A stretch of DNA of 64,000 bases from Rhodobacteraceae bacterium HTCC2083 (lineage in GTDB: Bacteria; Pseudomonadota; Alphaproteobacteria; Rhodobacterales; Rhodobacteraceae), in NCBI GenBank assembly GCA_000156115.1, contig DS995276.1, positions 1,067,523 through 1,131,522 of the forward strand, written 5' to 3'. The number at the start of each line of letters is the position of its first letter. Position 1 is the first letter of the stretch. The position numbers and the translations under genes are program-made. The notes below the pieces were generated by a model that searched no databases, was not told where the DNA came from, and worked only from the letters and a program-made list of their open reading frames with translations. Shown piece after piece: positions 8,579-17,633 of the stretch.

Positions 8579-9876
8579 TATTTTGTACCTGGGATCATTT
8601 CGAGGATCTGCTTGATTGACAGACATTTCGGACGCACGTCGAAGCAACGCTCGTTCTCGAGAATGGTTGTCGCCACATCAAGCATCGCAGGGTAGGCCGC
8701 GCGCAGCATGTGGTTTGCGTAGATCACGATGTTAACGCCAGCTTTTGCGAACTCTGTCTCGGTGATCTTATCGAACGCGGATGGCACAACGATCAAAGGA
8801 CGGCCCAAGCCGAATTCCTGATAGAGCTTACAGAAGTCCATGATCTCCTGACCGTCCTCAAGACGCGAGTGGATCATGATGCCGTCTGCACCAGCTTCGA
8901 GATAGGCTTTGCAACGCTCAACCGCGTCGTCCATGCCTTTATCGAGGATCAGGCTTTCGCAACGTGCGAAGACCATGAAGTCGTCAGACACTTGTGCGTT
9001 CTTACCGGTTTGGATCTTCGCGCAGAAGTCTTCGATGGTGTCCTGTGTCTGTGCAACGTCTGTGCCAAACAAAGAGTTCTTCTTGAGGCCTGTTTTGTCC
9101 TCAATCACGATCGCGGAAACGCCGAGACGCTCAAGTGTGCGCACAGTGAAAGCGAAGTGCTCAGGCTTGCCGCCCGTGTCGCCGTCATAGATCATCGGCT
9201 TGGTTGTGACTTCGAAGATGGACCCGATTGTGTTGGCACGATCAGAGGTGTCTACCGCTTCGATATCGGGCTTACCTTTGTTGGTGCTGTCCGTCAGCGA
9301 GCTGGACCAAACCGCATCAAACGAACGCTTCTGGCCGTTCACATCAACTTCGAGGTTCTCTGCGATCAAGCTGGAGATGCCGCTGTGTGTTTCCAAAACA
9401 CGCACGATGTCTTTGGAGTGCACAAGACGCTTGAACTGCGCGCGGCGGCGGTCAGCAGTTGTGCCTTGGGATTTGACAGCTTTGTTCAGCTTTGTGGAAG
9501 AGATGTCTGGTGTATAAGGCACATCAATCAGCTTGCCGCCCCACTGCGCCAGAGTTTCGATAACCTGATCGCGTACTTTGGACTGAACACCTGTTTTCCA
9601 GTCGTCGCCATGCACAACGATGTCTGGCTTTAGGGATTCAAGGTTGGGACGGTAATCCAGAGTTTCCTGCGGAACAACAGCAACCACACCTTTGAGGGCA
9701 GAGACGACTGCTTCACGCTCTTCATATGTGAGATAAGGCAGACGCTTATAAGACGCGATCGCCTTGTCTGTCAGCAAGCCAACGGTGACATCACCATGCT
9801 TTGCGGCTTCATTGATGATGTTGATATGTCCGTGGTGAATCATATCTGCGCTCATGCCGACGTATACTTTGGTCAT
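8578..9876 (-). CDS. pepM: Bifunctional cytidylyltransferase / phosphoenolpyruvate mutase (Fom1-like)
   Basis: The C-terminal part (about 150-432) is PEP mutase, which makes the C-P bond (PEP to phosphonopyruvate). It has WSSSLTDS, a DGDTGG metal-binding segment and the mutase signature [10 protein letters not shown] (residues 259-268). The N-terminal part (1-135) is a TagD/ECT-like cytidylyltransferase with the HHGH motif at 14-17 and an ISSTK segment at 125-129. This fusion is that of Fom1, whose N-terminal domain is known to cytidylylate 2-hydroxyethylphosphonate. CMP-HEP formation here is therefore a strong inference. It is first in the operon, and its stop overlaps the decarboxylase start. 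Without the fusion it would be called plain pepM. Confidence 0.92.
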   Translation of the reverse strand: MTKVYVGMSADMIHHGHINIINEAAKHGDVTVGLLTDKAIASYKRLPYLTYEEREAVVSALKGVVAVVPQETLDYRPNLESLKPDIVVHGDDWKTGVQSKVRDQVIETLAQWGGKLIDVPYTPDISSTKLNKAVKSQGTTADRRRAQFKRLVHSKDIVRVLETHSGISSLIAENLEVDVNGQKRSFDAVWSSSLTDSTNKGKPDIEAVDTSDRANTIGSIFEVTTKPMIYDGDTGGKPEHFAFTVRTLERLGVSAIVIEDKTGLKKNSLFGTDVAQTQDTIEDFCAKIQTGKNAQVSDDFMVFARCESLILDKGMDDAVERCKAYLEAGADGIMIHSRLEDGQEIMDFCKLYQEFGLGRPLIVVPSAFDKITETEFAKAGVNIVIYANHMLRAAYPAMLDVATTILENERCFDVRPKCLSIKQILEMIPGTK

Positions 9877-10096
9877 CTCTTGGGATCCTCTGCGAAAATT
9901 CTTCTGCCTTGGCGACCTGTAAGGTGCCTGGCGACAATCGGGTGTCGAATATGTGTTTATACGCTAACATTCCAGAGCAAATGTGAAAATGACAAAATCA
10001 AGCGCTTTTGGCGGTGATCTTGATCACAGCGATCCAAGGCTTGAGTTTGAACACAAAGTTTGTCAGTAGAGCTAAACGAACGGAGTGGTGCTCGAG
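9877..10096. promoter_or_regulatory. Divergent promoter region, phosphonate operon / ABC exporter operon
   Basis: These 220 bp separate the start of the PEP mutase gene (minus strand) from the start of the exporter operon (plus strand) and must hold both promoters. Around 10010-10040 there are several GATC-containing words (GGTGATCTTGATCACAGC), including a short TGATCTTGATCA palindrome-like unit. I could not assign convincing -35/-10 boxes. Shared control of phosphonate synthesis and export is inferred only from the arrangement. Confidence 0.35.
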
Positions 10097-10888
10097 ATGA
10101 ACATGCAGATCGCGGTAAAAGATGTTTTCGAGGGTTTCAAAAAATACGAATTCTGGACCATTTTTGGTGCAAATGAGATCAAGAAAAAATACCGACGTTC
10201 GAAGTTGGGGCAGTTCTGGATCACTCTCTCGGTCGCATTTTTTGTCCTTGTCGTTGGTAGCCTCTACAAGAACTTGTTTGGGATAGAGGACAATTTTTAC
10301 ATGACTTATCTAGCGATAGGCTATGTATTGTGGCAGTTTATTTCCGGCGTATTGAACAAGTCAGGTACCATCTTCAGCAAGAATGGGAAATTCATGCTGC
10401 AGAGAAGTTGGCCTGCGACAACTTTTGTACTTTGGTTGATTTACAGCGAGATCCTGATCCTTGCGCATAACCTTCTAATTCTGATCCCTATTTTCTTCTT
10501 TTGGGGTACTTGGCCCAGCATAGTAGGTGTCCTGTTTTCCATTCTTGGATTTTTGATTACATTTATGACGGCACTGGCTGTCGGTATGATCCTTGCCATC
10601 ACGACGTTGCGCTACCGGGATATTCAGCCTATTCTCAAGTCGCTTGTACGAATAGCCTTCTTTGCGACACCGATTATCTGGATGGAGCGCGATTTGGGCG
10701 CGGTCGGGGATTTGATCCTAGCCGTAAATCCTTTTGGCTACTTTTTGCATATCGTAAGAGACCCGCTGTTGGGGTTTGCGATCAATCCTTTTGATTGGTT
10801 GATCGCCTGCGGTATTTTCGTTGTTTGTGTGTTGGGTGCTTTGCTCTTACTCGCGCGGACGAAGCACCGCTTGGCATATTGGTTGTAA
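10097..10888 (+). CDS. wzm: Polysaccharide ABC exporter permease (Wzm/TagG type)
   Basis: This ABC-2 type integral membrane protein of about 263 residues has six hydrophobic segments. Its N-terminal amphipathic stretch (FGANEIKKKYRRSKLGQFW) is typical of Wzm/TagG/KpsM permeases. It would move a lipid-linked glycan or teichoic-acid-like polymer across the inner membrane. I chose ATG 10097 behind GGAG; a GTG 12 bp upstream is less likely. Its stop overlaps the ATPase start (TAATG). The symbol rests on family and pairing, not on a known ligand. Confidence 0.87.
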   Translation: MNMQIAVKDVFEGFKKYEFWTIFGANEIKKKYRRSKLGQFWITLSVAFFVLVVGSLYKNLFGIEDNFYMTYLAIGYVLWQFISGVLNKSGTIFSKNGKFMLQRSWPATTFVLWLIYSEILILAHNLLILIPIFFFWGTWPSIVGVLFSILGFLITFMTALAVGMILAITTLRYRDIQPILKSLVRIAFFATPIIWMERDLGAVGDLILAVNPFGYFLHIVRDPLLGFAINPFDWLIACGIFVVCVLGALLLLARTKHRLAYWL

Positions 10889-11610
10889 TGATGACTACGA
10901 AAATAAGAACCAACCGACTTAATTTGTCATTTCCGTCTCAACAGACGAAGCGGATGTTCGCCGCATCTGGTCAAGCTAAATCTAAAGCGCAAAAAAAATT
11001 TAGAGCCCTTAACGACATTTCAATTGAAATCAGGAATGGCGAGCGTGTCGGGATTCTAGGAGCAAATGGTGCTGGAAAATCAACCTTTCTAAGGGTCTTG
11101 GCGGGTGTTTATGCGCCAACCTCGGGCCAGTTGGAGATTAACGGCAGCGTCACCAGCTTGTTTGATATGAATGTTGGCTTGGACAAAGAGGCGACAGGCT
11201 ACGAGAATATTCCTTTACTGATGGCCGCTCGCGGAATTCCGCGCAGTAGAGCGCCAAAGTTGATTGAAGACGTAGTTGAATTTGCAGACCTTGGGGATGC
11301 AATGGATCGCCCGATAAGGACATATTCTTCGGGCATGCAGTTGCGGATTGCCTTTGCTGTCGCGACGGCGCGATCCGCCGATATTCTGTTGATGGACGAG
11401 CTTATCGGCGTGGGCGATAAGAACTTTCGTATGAAGTCAAAGGTACGTACGCAACGTTTGCTAAGCGAGTCTGGCACGCTTTTACTCGCGTCTCATTCAT
11501 CCGCCTATCTCAAAACATATTGCACACGCGGACTGATTTTCGAAAACGGTCGCATTCTTGCCGACGGACCTATTGATGAAATGATTGAGCAACATGAAAA
11601 CACAAAGTGA
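10888..11610 (+). CDS. wzt: Polysaccharide ABC exporter ATPase (Wzt/TagH type)
   Basis: This is the nucleotide-binding subunit of the exporter. It has Walker A GANGAGKST, signature YSSGMQLRIAFA, Walker B ILLMDE and a switch His in LLASHS. An N-terminal extension of about 35 residues precedes the domain, as in many Wzt/KpsT proteins. There is no C-terminal carbohydrate-binding domain (about 240 residues in all), so export is probably not gated by a terminal sugar cap of the O9a kind. ATG 10888 overlaps the permease stop; ATG 10891 is equally possible. The 3' end overlaps the following CDP-alcohol transferase by 17 bp. Confidence 0.9.
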   Translation: MMTTKIRTNRLNLSFPSQQTKRMFAASGQAKSKAQKKFRALNDISIEIRNGERVGILGANGAGKSTFLRVLAGVYAPTSGQLEINGSVTSLFDMNVGLDKEATGYENIPLLMAARGIPRSRAPKLIEDVVEFADLGDAMDRPIRTYSSGMQLRIAFAVATARSADILLMDELIGVGDKNFRMKSKVRTQRLLSESGTLLLASHSSAYLKTYCTRGLIFENGRILADGPIDEMIEQHENTK

Positions 11611-12436
11611 TTTCGACGGGTTTGAAGCGTTTAGCAAAGTTGCTTTTCCCGAACATAAGCTCAAGGTGGATCCTTACCTGAGCCGCTTGTACCGCCCAAT
11701 ATCGCTTCGGATGAGTTGGCTGCTGCTTAAATCAGGTTTGAGCCCTAATTCCATTACGTTCATCCAGATTTTTGTGGGCTTACTGGGGTGCTTCGTCATC
11801 TACACACAACACACTACTCTAGGATTGTTGAGCGGAATTCTCTTGCTCCACTTTGCCTACGTTCTGGATTGTGTAGATGGTGAAATCGCGCGGGCAACGA
11901 ATGCAGAAAGCCTTCAGGGTATTTTCTTAGATAAGTTCGCGCATGCCATCACAATGCCGGCGATCTTCCTCTCTGTCGGCGTCTACGTCTCTGCGGTGCA
12001 TGCAGAGGGTTATCAGGGGGTCGTTATCCTTGCGTGGCTCGCAAGCTTTGCCACGTTCAATCCCGTTAGTCGGCTTGTTTTGACCGTTGTGGATGCGTTG
12101 CGCAACAAAGGGGACATCGAGCAGTATAATATTGAGAACTACCAAAACTCGACGAGCTCAAAAGAGGAAAGCGAACCCTCTTTTGCGAGACGTGCGATCG
12201 CTTCAATCGGTCATCCGGATAAATCCACAGGGATTTTTCAGATTGCACTCCATCTCTTTCGGCACGTTTCATATCTCGCCGGCATTTCAGTATTGTTGAT
12301 TTTGCAAGCTGTTGGCACGCCTTCAGCTGTGATCATTCTCTTATGGGTACTGGCTTGTGCTGCACTCGTCCTTAAGGAAATCGCCATGTTGCTCTTGGTT
12401 GTGAGAACGCACTTCATTGAAGCCCGATTGGTTTAA
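11594..12436 (+). CDS. CDP-alcohol phosphotransferase family membrane protein
   Basis: Members of PF01066 transfer an alcohol phosphate from a CMP-linked donor to an acceptor alcohol in the membrane. This protein (about 280 residues, roughly six helices) carries most of the signature: D92, D95-G96, A99-R100, G109 and D113. The last position, usually the catalytic-base Asp, is His117. It is the third gene of the exporter operon and sits opposite an operon predicted to make CMP-hydroxyethylphosphonate. A phosphonate (HEP) donor is therefore a reasonable but untested substrate. The ATG at 11594 overlaps the end of the ATPase gene. An ordinary phospholipid synthase is the alternative. Confidence 0.8.
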   Translation: MKTQSDFDGFEAFSKVAFPEHKLKVDPYLSRLYRPISLRMSWLLLKSGLSPNSITFIQIFVGLLGCFVIYTQHTTLGLLSGILLLHFAYVLDCVDGEIARATNAESLQGIFLDKFAHAITMPAIFLSVGVYVSAVHAEGYQGVVILAWLASFATFNPVSRLVLTVVDALRNKGDIEQYNIENYQNSTSSKEESEPSFARRAIASIGHPDKSTGIFQIALHLFRHVSYLAGISVLLILQAVGTPSAVIILLWVLACAALVLKEIAMLLLVVRTHFIEARLV

Positions 12437-12454
12437 AGGGGCATAAAGACGTCA

Positions 12455-14149
12455 TTATTCGTCTAGCGAATAGACATAAATATCCCAATTGCTATCAGCG
12501 TGCTGATACATGCCAAACAGTGGAGGCCCGTTCAAAAGTTCTACACGCGAGAAGATGAATCTTACACCCTGTATACGCATTTCCTCAAGGTTGTATTCCG
12601 GCATCGGAATCGGATCTGTTTTGCGCTTGCCAAGAAAATCTCGACCTAATGCCGCACTGAAAAGATAAAGGCGATTACCCCAGTTGTCGAAATAGCGTTT
12701 GATATTTACGTCTTTGTCCAACTCTTTACTGATGGCTCTACGCAGCGCATGCTTTTTCTCCAACGGATAATAAGTTAGGTACCAATCCACCGAATGAAAG
12801 CCATTATATGCCGTTATTGCAGGGTGTATCCCAAGGCTGACCACTCGGTACTCGTCAAGCGGCTTTCCCACATCTTCCTTGATTTTGGAAAAAAGAGCTG
12901 GCGCAAAAAATGCGGTATAGGTGATGCCGTGTGTCTTCTGAGCGGTTTTGATCGAATGGTTTTGATACCCCGCCCAAAGCGCCTGCGTTAGGATGGCTAG
13001 CAAAAGAATAGCAGATCCCAAGCGACGGTTTGGAATGTGTTGTGCAATGAGTGCCAAAGCCCAAGCAAAAGCAAGAAACCAGAGCAATGGGTGTAGCCAG
13101 TGGAACCGACTGAAATTGAATTTTAGAAGGAACGGTATAGAGGTACGTATAGGCTCCATGGCGACCGATGACCATAAGCCAAGAAATAAAGACATGGCGG
13201 CACAAAGGCACACAGTGCCGACCATCAACTGCAGCCGAGTATCGGTGAATTTCCGTTTCCAACCTGTTAACAGAAGGGCTAGCAATATGACTGGCCAGAT
13301 GACTTTACTCTGCAAGCTGTGCACGTGGTATTGACCATTCAGTAGGTTGCCCCATGCGCGGCTCAATCCCTTTTCATATGAGACGAAACTCGGAAAAGCT
13401 TCCTGTCGATGTGAAGGAAAGACAGGATCTAAGGCGTTCGACACCAAGCGGTACTCCACAAGGAGATACGCCACACTCATCAGCGCCAGGCCACAGAAAA
13501 AGGCGAGGTTGAATTGTCGGCGAACAAGCAAATCGTAAAGAAATATTCCCGTGGCAAAACACAAAAAGAAGAAGCCCACTGTGATGAGGCTGCTAAAGAA
13601 GGGAAAGAGCAAAATAATTGCCCATAAGTGCCAGTGTCTTTCCTCTTGGTGAAGGCCCAAGAACGCATAGAGTACCAGCGGTAATCCCGCGACGCCCAGT
13701 ACGCCGGGGGGCCAGAATGGCAGTAATGCATAACAAAGAGCCACACCAATACAAACGATAGGACTGCCACAGCCAGGGATGCGCCGCATCAGCAGTACGT
13801 ACATGCCAGTGAACGCTACAACTTGCATGAACAGGGTGAGCACAATATGTGCCGCCAGTGGAGAGAGAACCGTATTCAGAAGTGATGGAAGTTGGAACTC
13901 GCTACGCAAAGCAACGCGAGGGATGTCGTATTGGGCGATGATGCTTGATGACGGAGCAAAAATTTGCCCGCTATCAGCAAGCACTTTGGCTTTTATGAAA
14001 GAGCTGTCGAGATAATCATGAATAGTAAGATACACCCCTTCGCCCATGATAATATAGGGTAGCCAATGTAGTAAGATAATCAGTAATGCACCGATCAGCA
14101 GAACATTCTGTGATGTTAGAAGCGATGTATTCGCGGAGATGTGGCGCAA
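12455..14149 (-). CDS. Polytopic membrane protein, possibly DUF6044-like
   Basis: This 564-residue protein has about 11-12 hydrophobic segments and a large extracytoplasmic C-terminal part (about 400-564, ending in NWDIYVYSLDE). An early loop contains YLTIHDYLDSSFIKAKVL, which resembles the acidic loop of large membrane GT-C-like and DUF6044 proteins. I recognise no enzyme motif with certainty. It converges on the exporter operon and shares a 259-bp upstream region with wecE. A lipid-linked-sugar glycosyltransferase or a polymer-modifying enzyme would fit the context, but this is a guess. Confidence 0.6.
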   Translation of the reverse strand: MRHISANTSLLTSQNVLLIGALLIILLHWLPYIIMGEGVYLTIHDYLDSSFIKAKVLADSGQIFAPSSSIIAQYDIPRVALRSEFQLPSLLNTVLSPLAAHIVLTLFMQVVAFTGMYVLLMRRIPGCGSPIVCIGVALCYALLPFWPPGVLGVAGLPLVLYAFLGLHQEERHWHLWAIILLFPFFSSLITVGFFFLCFATGIFLYDLLVRRQFNLAFFCGLALMSVAYLLVEYRLVSNALDPVFPSHRQEAFPSFVSYEKGLSRAWGNLLNGQYHVHSLQSKVIWPVILLALLLTGWKRKFTDTRLQLMVGTVCLCAAMSLFLGLWSSVAMEPIRTSIPFLLKFNFSRFHWLHPLLWFLAFAWALALIAQHIPNRRLGSAILLLAILTQALWAGYQNHSIKTAQKTHGITYTAFFAPALFSKIKEDVGKPLDEYRVVSLGIHPAITAYNGFHSVDWYLTYYPLEKKHALRRAISKELDKDVNIKRYFDNWGNRLYLFSAALGRDFLGKRKTDPIPMPEYNLEEMRIQGVRFIFSRVELLNGPPLFGMYQHADSNWDIYVYSLDE

Positions 14150-14408
14150 GTTCTAATCCATTCGTATCAATATAAAGAATTTAAGTTACAGTGCCTTATC
14201 ACCCCGCACACCCGCAAGAAACAAGGAATAGGCCCCGATTCATGTTCCATAGACGTGGTTTATACGTGCGCGGAACATAGCGTGCAGGACATGTTTTTAG
14301 CAGTCAATTTGGCTTGCCTGTAGCCTTTAGACTGATGTTGCGAGTATATCCGCTTAGAACATAGCCTGAAAACTGTCGCAGCAGGCACTTAAGGATATTA
14401 ATAGCATC

Positions 14409-15590
14409 ATGACAGAGAAGTCGATCGAATGGCGTATCCCCTTTAATAAACCGGCAATAGTTGGCACCGAATTTGATGGAGTGCAGCAGGTTTTCAGTCA
14501 TGGAAAATTCGCTGGTGGTGGTGGATTTAACAAAGCTTGTAATCAATGGCTGAAGCAGCATTTGAATGCCTGCGATGTGCTGTTGACGACGTCTTGCACG
14601 CACGCACTGGAGATGGCGGCACTGCTCTGTGAATTGAGCCCAGACGATGAAGTTATTTTGCCGTCTTATGCATTCACATCTACGGCAACGGCCTTTGCCC
14701 GCTGTGGAGCAAAACTCGTTTTCGTAGATTGCCTGTCCTCCACTATGAACCTTGATCCGGATGCAGTTGCAGTAGCCATTACGCCGCGCAGTAAAGTAAT
14801 CGTGGCCTTGCACTACGCCGGCGTAAGTTGCGATATGCGCGCCTTACGTGCCCTTGCTGATAAGCATAAGCTTAAGATTGTAGAGGACGCTGCGCAGGCC
14901 CTATTTGCCTCTCATGAGGGGCAACCGTGTGGCACCCTTGGGGACTACGGCTGCTTTAGCTTCCACGAAACTAAAAATCTGCATTGTGGCGAGGGTGGTG
15001 CGCTGGTGCTCAATCGTCCCGAGGATGTGGAAAAAGCAGAAATACTTCTTGAAAAGGGCACAAACAGAATGCGGTTTTTCCGTGGTGAAACGTCCCGTTA
15101 TGAATGGGTAGGGATGGGTTCGTCTTACGTTACGAGCGAATTGAATGCGGCTTTCCTGTTAGCGCAACTTAAAGCCGGAGAGGATATTACCAAAGCACGT
15201 CTTGCAAGTTGGAAGGCTTATTATCGCTTTTTGCAACCGCTAGAAGCCGCTGCTCAGCTGGAACTTCCAAGCCCGCCCTCCAACTGCAAGCACAACGGAC
15301 ATATTTTCTGGATTAAGCTCGCAGATAAGCTGGAACGTGATGCCCTGATCGCACATTTGAAAGTACAAGGCATTGCGGCGGTATTTCATTATATACCACT
15401 ACATTCAGCACCTGCAGGTAGGGTCTATGGGACTTTCCACGGCGAGGATCTGAATACGACCAAAGAAAGCATGCGCCTACTGCGTTTGCCGCTTTACTAC
15501 GATATTACGGAAGCGGAAATTGAAGCGGTCGTATGCGCTGTGACGGATTTTTTTGTCGCTGCTGGAGATCGTTCTAATGCAACAACCTAA
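14409..15590 (+). CDS. wecE: dTDP-4-amino-4,6-dideoxygalactose transaminase
   Basis: This PLP enzyme (393 residues, DegT/DnrJ/EryC1 family) converts dTDP-4-keto-6-deoxyglucose to dTDP-4-amino-4,6-dideoxygalactose with glutamate. It is very like E. coli WecE in many blocks: IPFNKP-VGTE, GGGGFNKACNQWL, LPSYAFTSTATAF, VEDAAQ, FSFHETKN with the PLP Lys189, EKGTNRMRFFRG and AVFHYIPLH. The 4-keto substrate is an intermediate of the dTDP-rhamnose route, and rmlA and rmlB are at 41303 and 43793. It leads a seven-gene plus-strand run; the next gene overlaps it by 14 bp. Confidence 0.93.
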   Translation: MTEKSIEWRIPFNKPAIVGTEFDGVQQVFSHGKFAGGGGFNKACNQWLKQHLNACDVLLTTSCTHALEMAALLCELSPDDEVILPSYAFTSTATAFARCGAKLVFVDCLSSTMNLDPDAVAVAITPRSKVIVALHYAGVSCDMRALRALADKHKLKIVEDAAQALFASHEGQPCGTLGDYGCFSFHETKNLHCGEGGALVLNRPEDVEKAEILLEKGTNRMRFFRGETSRYEWVGMGSSYVTSELNAAFLLAQLKAGEDITKARLASWKAYYRFLQPLEAAAQLELPSPPSNCKHNGHIFWIKLADKLERDALIAHLKVQGIAAVFHYIPLHSAPAGRVYGTFHGEDLNTTKESMRLLRLPLYYDITEAEIEAVVCAVTDFFVAAGDRSNATT

Positions 15591-16617
15591 AAGAGGATCT
15601 ACGCCCTCATTTGCGCCCGTTTTTTTGCTATGTTCCGAGCGATCTGGCAGCAACTTGTTTATCCGGCTTCTGGATAGCCATCCCGAATTTTGTGGCCCAC
15701 CGCCCTCTCATCTTATCCGTACTTTGGCACTCAATATGACTCGCTTTGGCGATATAAAACAGGATGCATCGGCGTGGGAGAGGCTCTTGGATGTCAGTGC
15801 ACGGATCATGGAAAACCAACTCGGTGTCTGGCAAAGTTCACTAGATGTGAGAACCCTTTCTCAGTCTGCCACAGAGCGCTCCGTTCGTGGCATCATCGCT
15901 GCGATTTATGATGCCGAAGCTTGTGCTCAAAACAAAACGAGAAGCGTTATTAAAGAAAATCGCATTCATGCGTTCTTACCTTATCTGATATCAGCCTTTC
16001 CAGATGCTCGATATGTTTGGGTCGTGCGTGATCCGCGGGACATGGCCCTTTCATGGAAACAATCTGCCAATCACCCGGGTGATGTGCGCCGAGGCACGCA
16101 GATCTGGCAGCAAGACCAGCTACGGTTTCGCCAGATTTTCGGCTACCTCGCGCCGTCGGAGCGCATTTTGCGTTTACGCTATGAGGATATTGTACAAACG
16201 CCAGAGTCGAGCTTGGTGGAGCTTTGCAAGTTTCTGGGCGTGACCTACGATCCAGCTATGCTTGGTTTCCACGAAAAAAAAGACACCAAGGCGAATGCTG
16301 GGCGTATCGCGAATTGGGAAAACCTGGCAAAACCTCTTCTGAGCGACAATACTGAAAAATTTCGCGCAGGCTTAACCAAGGAAGAAATCGCCCACGTCGA
16401 GAGTGTCTGCGCTACGGAAATGTTGGCCCATGAGTATGTGCTAACAGGCGAGCCTCAAGCCAGTGAACAGGCACAACAGGCTTTAGAGGCACAGCAGGGC
16501 GCAGAAGACTTAACATTGCAATGGCGCGCACTAACGCAGGCCGAGCAATCCATCCGGGAAGGCCGCCAGCAAGTTATTGATTACATCAATACACTTCCAA
16601 TCCGGTTTACTTCGTGA
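15577..16617 (+). CDS. Sulfotransferase family protein
   Basis: It is a probable PAPS-dependent carbohydrate sulfotransferase (about 346 residues). The 5'-phosphosulfate loop is LLCSERSGSNLFIRLLDSHP near the N-terminus, and the 3'-phosphate-binding segment is WVVRDPRDMALSWK. An LRYEDIVQTPESSLVELCKFLG block, common in Sulfotransfer_3 proteins, follows. The last 60 residues are Gln/Glu-rich and probably helical. I chose ATG 15577, behind GGAG and overlapping the wecE end. Its stop overlaps the next start (GTGA). The acceptor sugar is unknown. Confidence 0.82.
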   Translation: MQQPKRGSTPSFAPVFLLCSERSGSNLFIRLLDSHPEFCGPPPSHLIRTLALNMTRFGDIKQDASAWERLLDVSARIMENQLGVWQSSLDVRTLSQSATERSVRGIIAAIYDAEACAQNKTRSVIKENRIHAFLPYLISAFPDARYVWVVRDPRDMALSWKQSANHPGDVRRGTQIWQQDQLRFRQIFGYLAPSERILRLRYEDIVQTPESSLVELCKFLGVTYDPAMLGFHEKKDTKANAGRIANWENLAKPLLSDNTEKFRAGLTKEEIAHVESVCATEMLAHEYVLTGEPQASEQAQQALEAQQGAEDLTLQWRALTQAEQSIREGRQQVIDYINTLPIRFTS

Positions 16618-17561
16618 ACGGTAAGCAAATCCTGAAGCTAGGTTTTGGACTATCCCTATTGGTCGGCATTTTTGTCATGGCCGATTTCCAGGCGTTGGCG
16701 ACAATGGTGCAGCAGATGCATTGGGGGTATGGCATTGTCGGTATGATGGCGTTTTCTGTGACGAGCGCTCTGGATATGTGGCGCTTTCGTATTGCAAGCC
16801 CTTCCGCTGCTCAAATACATAGGTTTGCCTTTTTTCGGATGCACATAGAAAGCTATGTCATGGCACAGCTTTTGCCCGGGCATATGGGGGTTGATGCTTA
16901 TCGAGTCGCGACCCTCGGTAGAAGCAGTGGAAAAGGTTATATGGAGCCGGCGATTATTTTGTTTGCGCTGAGAATCTTCGGCTTGCTCGTGATGCTTGGC
17001 TTAACGGTTTTTCTTTTCTTAGCACTTCCCCAATGGCGCGAGCTTTATTTGCCGTATTTATATAATGCCATGCCTTTGTGGAGCGGGGTATTAACAGGTA
17101 TTCTACTACTCTTATTCGCCACGTTTGGAGCGTTGCTTTGGCGACGTGTGAAACCAGATTTTCAACATCGGTTCGCAGGGGTCGGTCCTGCGTGGCAAGC
17201 ACTAACTTGGCCACGTTTAATGTGGTTGGCAGTCATAAGCCTCGCGATGATCGCCTTACGGATCGTAACTTTTCTGTTCACGTTATGGGCATTCAATATA
17301 GAGATGGGTCTATGGCTGAGCACGTCTGTTGCATTATGCGCGGCGCTATCATGGCTGCTGCCACTGAGCCCGGCAGGTGTCGGTGTGCGAGAGGGTGTGA
17401 TCACCGGACTTTTGGTGTGGCTAGGAGTTACCTTTACACCTGCACTGGCCGTGGCTTTGCTTAATCGTGTCTATTTCGTACTCTTCGCAGCATTTGGTGG
17501 CGTGTCGTTCTTGCTGCCAAAATCTAGGACCGAACTTAGTACGCAGGAAAGCCGCTTATAG
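16614..17561 (+). CDS. Lysylphosphatidylglycerol synthase TM / AglD-like flippase-domain protein
   Basis: This 315-residue integral membrane protein has about eight helices and the PF03706 hallmark LSPAGVGVREG near residue 260. There is no attached aminoacyl-transferase domain, so it is not a full MprF. Stand-alone members are found in polysaccharide clusters, where a role in lipid-linked glycan handling is suspected but unproven. It starts with GTG 16614, which overlaps the sulfotransferase stop by 4 bp, so it is translationally coupled. Confidence 0.78.
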   Translation: MNGKQILKLGFGLSLLVGIFVMADFQALATMVQQMHWGYGIVGMMAFSVTSALDMWRFRIASPSAAQIHRFAFFRMHIESYVMAQLLPGHMGVDAYRVATLGRSSGKGYMEPAIILFALRIFGLLVMLGLTVFLFLALPQWRELYLPYLYNAMPLWSGVLTGILLLLFATFGALLWRRVKPDFQHRFAGVGPAWQALTWPRLMWLAVISLAMIALRIVTFLFTLWAFNIEMGLWLSTSVALCAALSWLLPLSPAGVGVREGVITGLLVWLGVTFTPALAVALLNRVYFVLFAAFGGVSFLLPKSRTELSTQESRL

Positions 17562-17633
17562 ATGAAGCGTTTATCAATTGCTTCCTTCTGATTTATAAAC
17601 CGTGGAAAACCCACATAGGAAGTATGCCCCGCC

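Noticed and set aside
8710-9633. 307-codon open frame on the plus strand opposite the PEP mutase gene
   Set aside because: It mirrors a well-conserved enzyme gene, its translation has no family motif and it has no ribosome site; a shadow frame.
8578-9876. Fosfomycin or other phosphonate antibiotic cluster
   Set aside because: The early steps match, but there is no radical SAM methyltransferase, epoxidase or resistance kinase nearby; the neighbours are glycan export genes.
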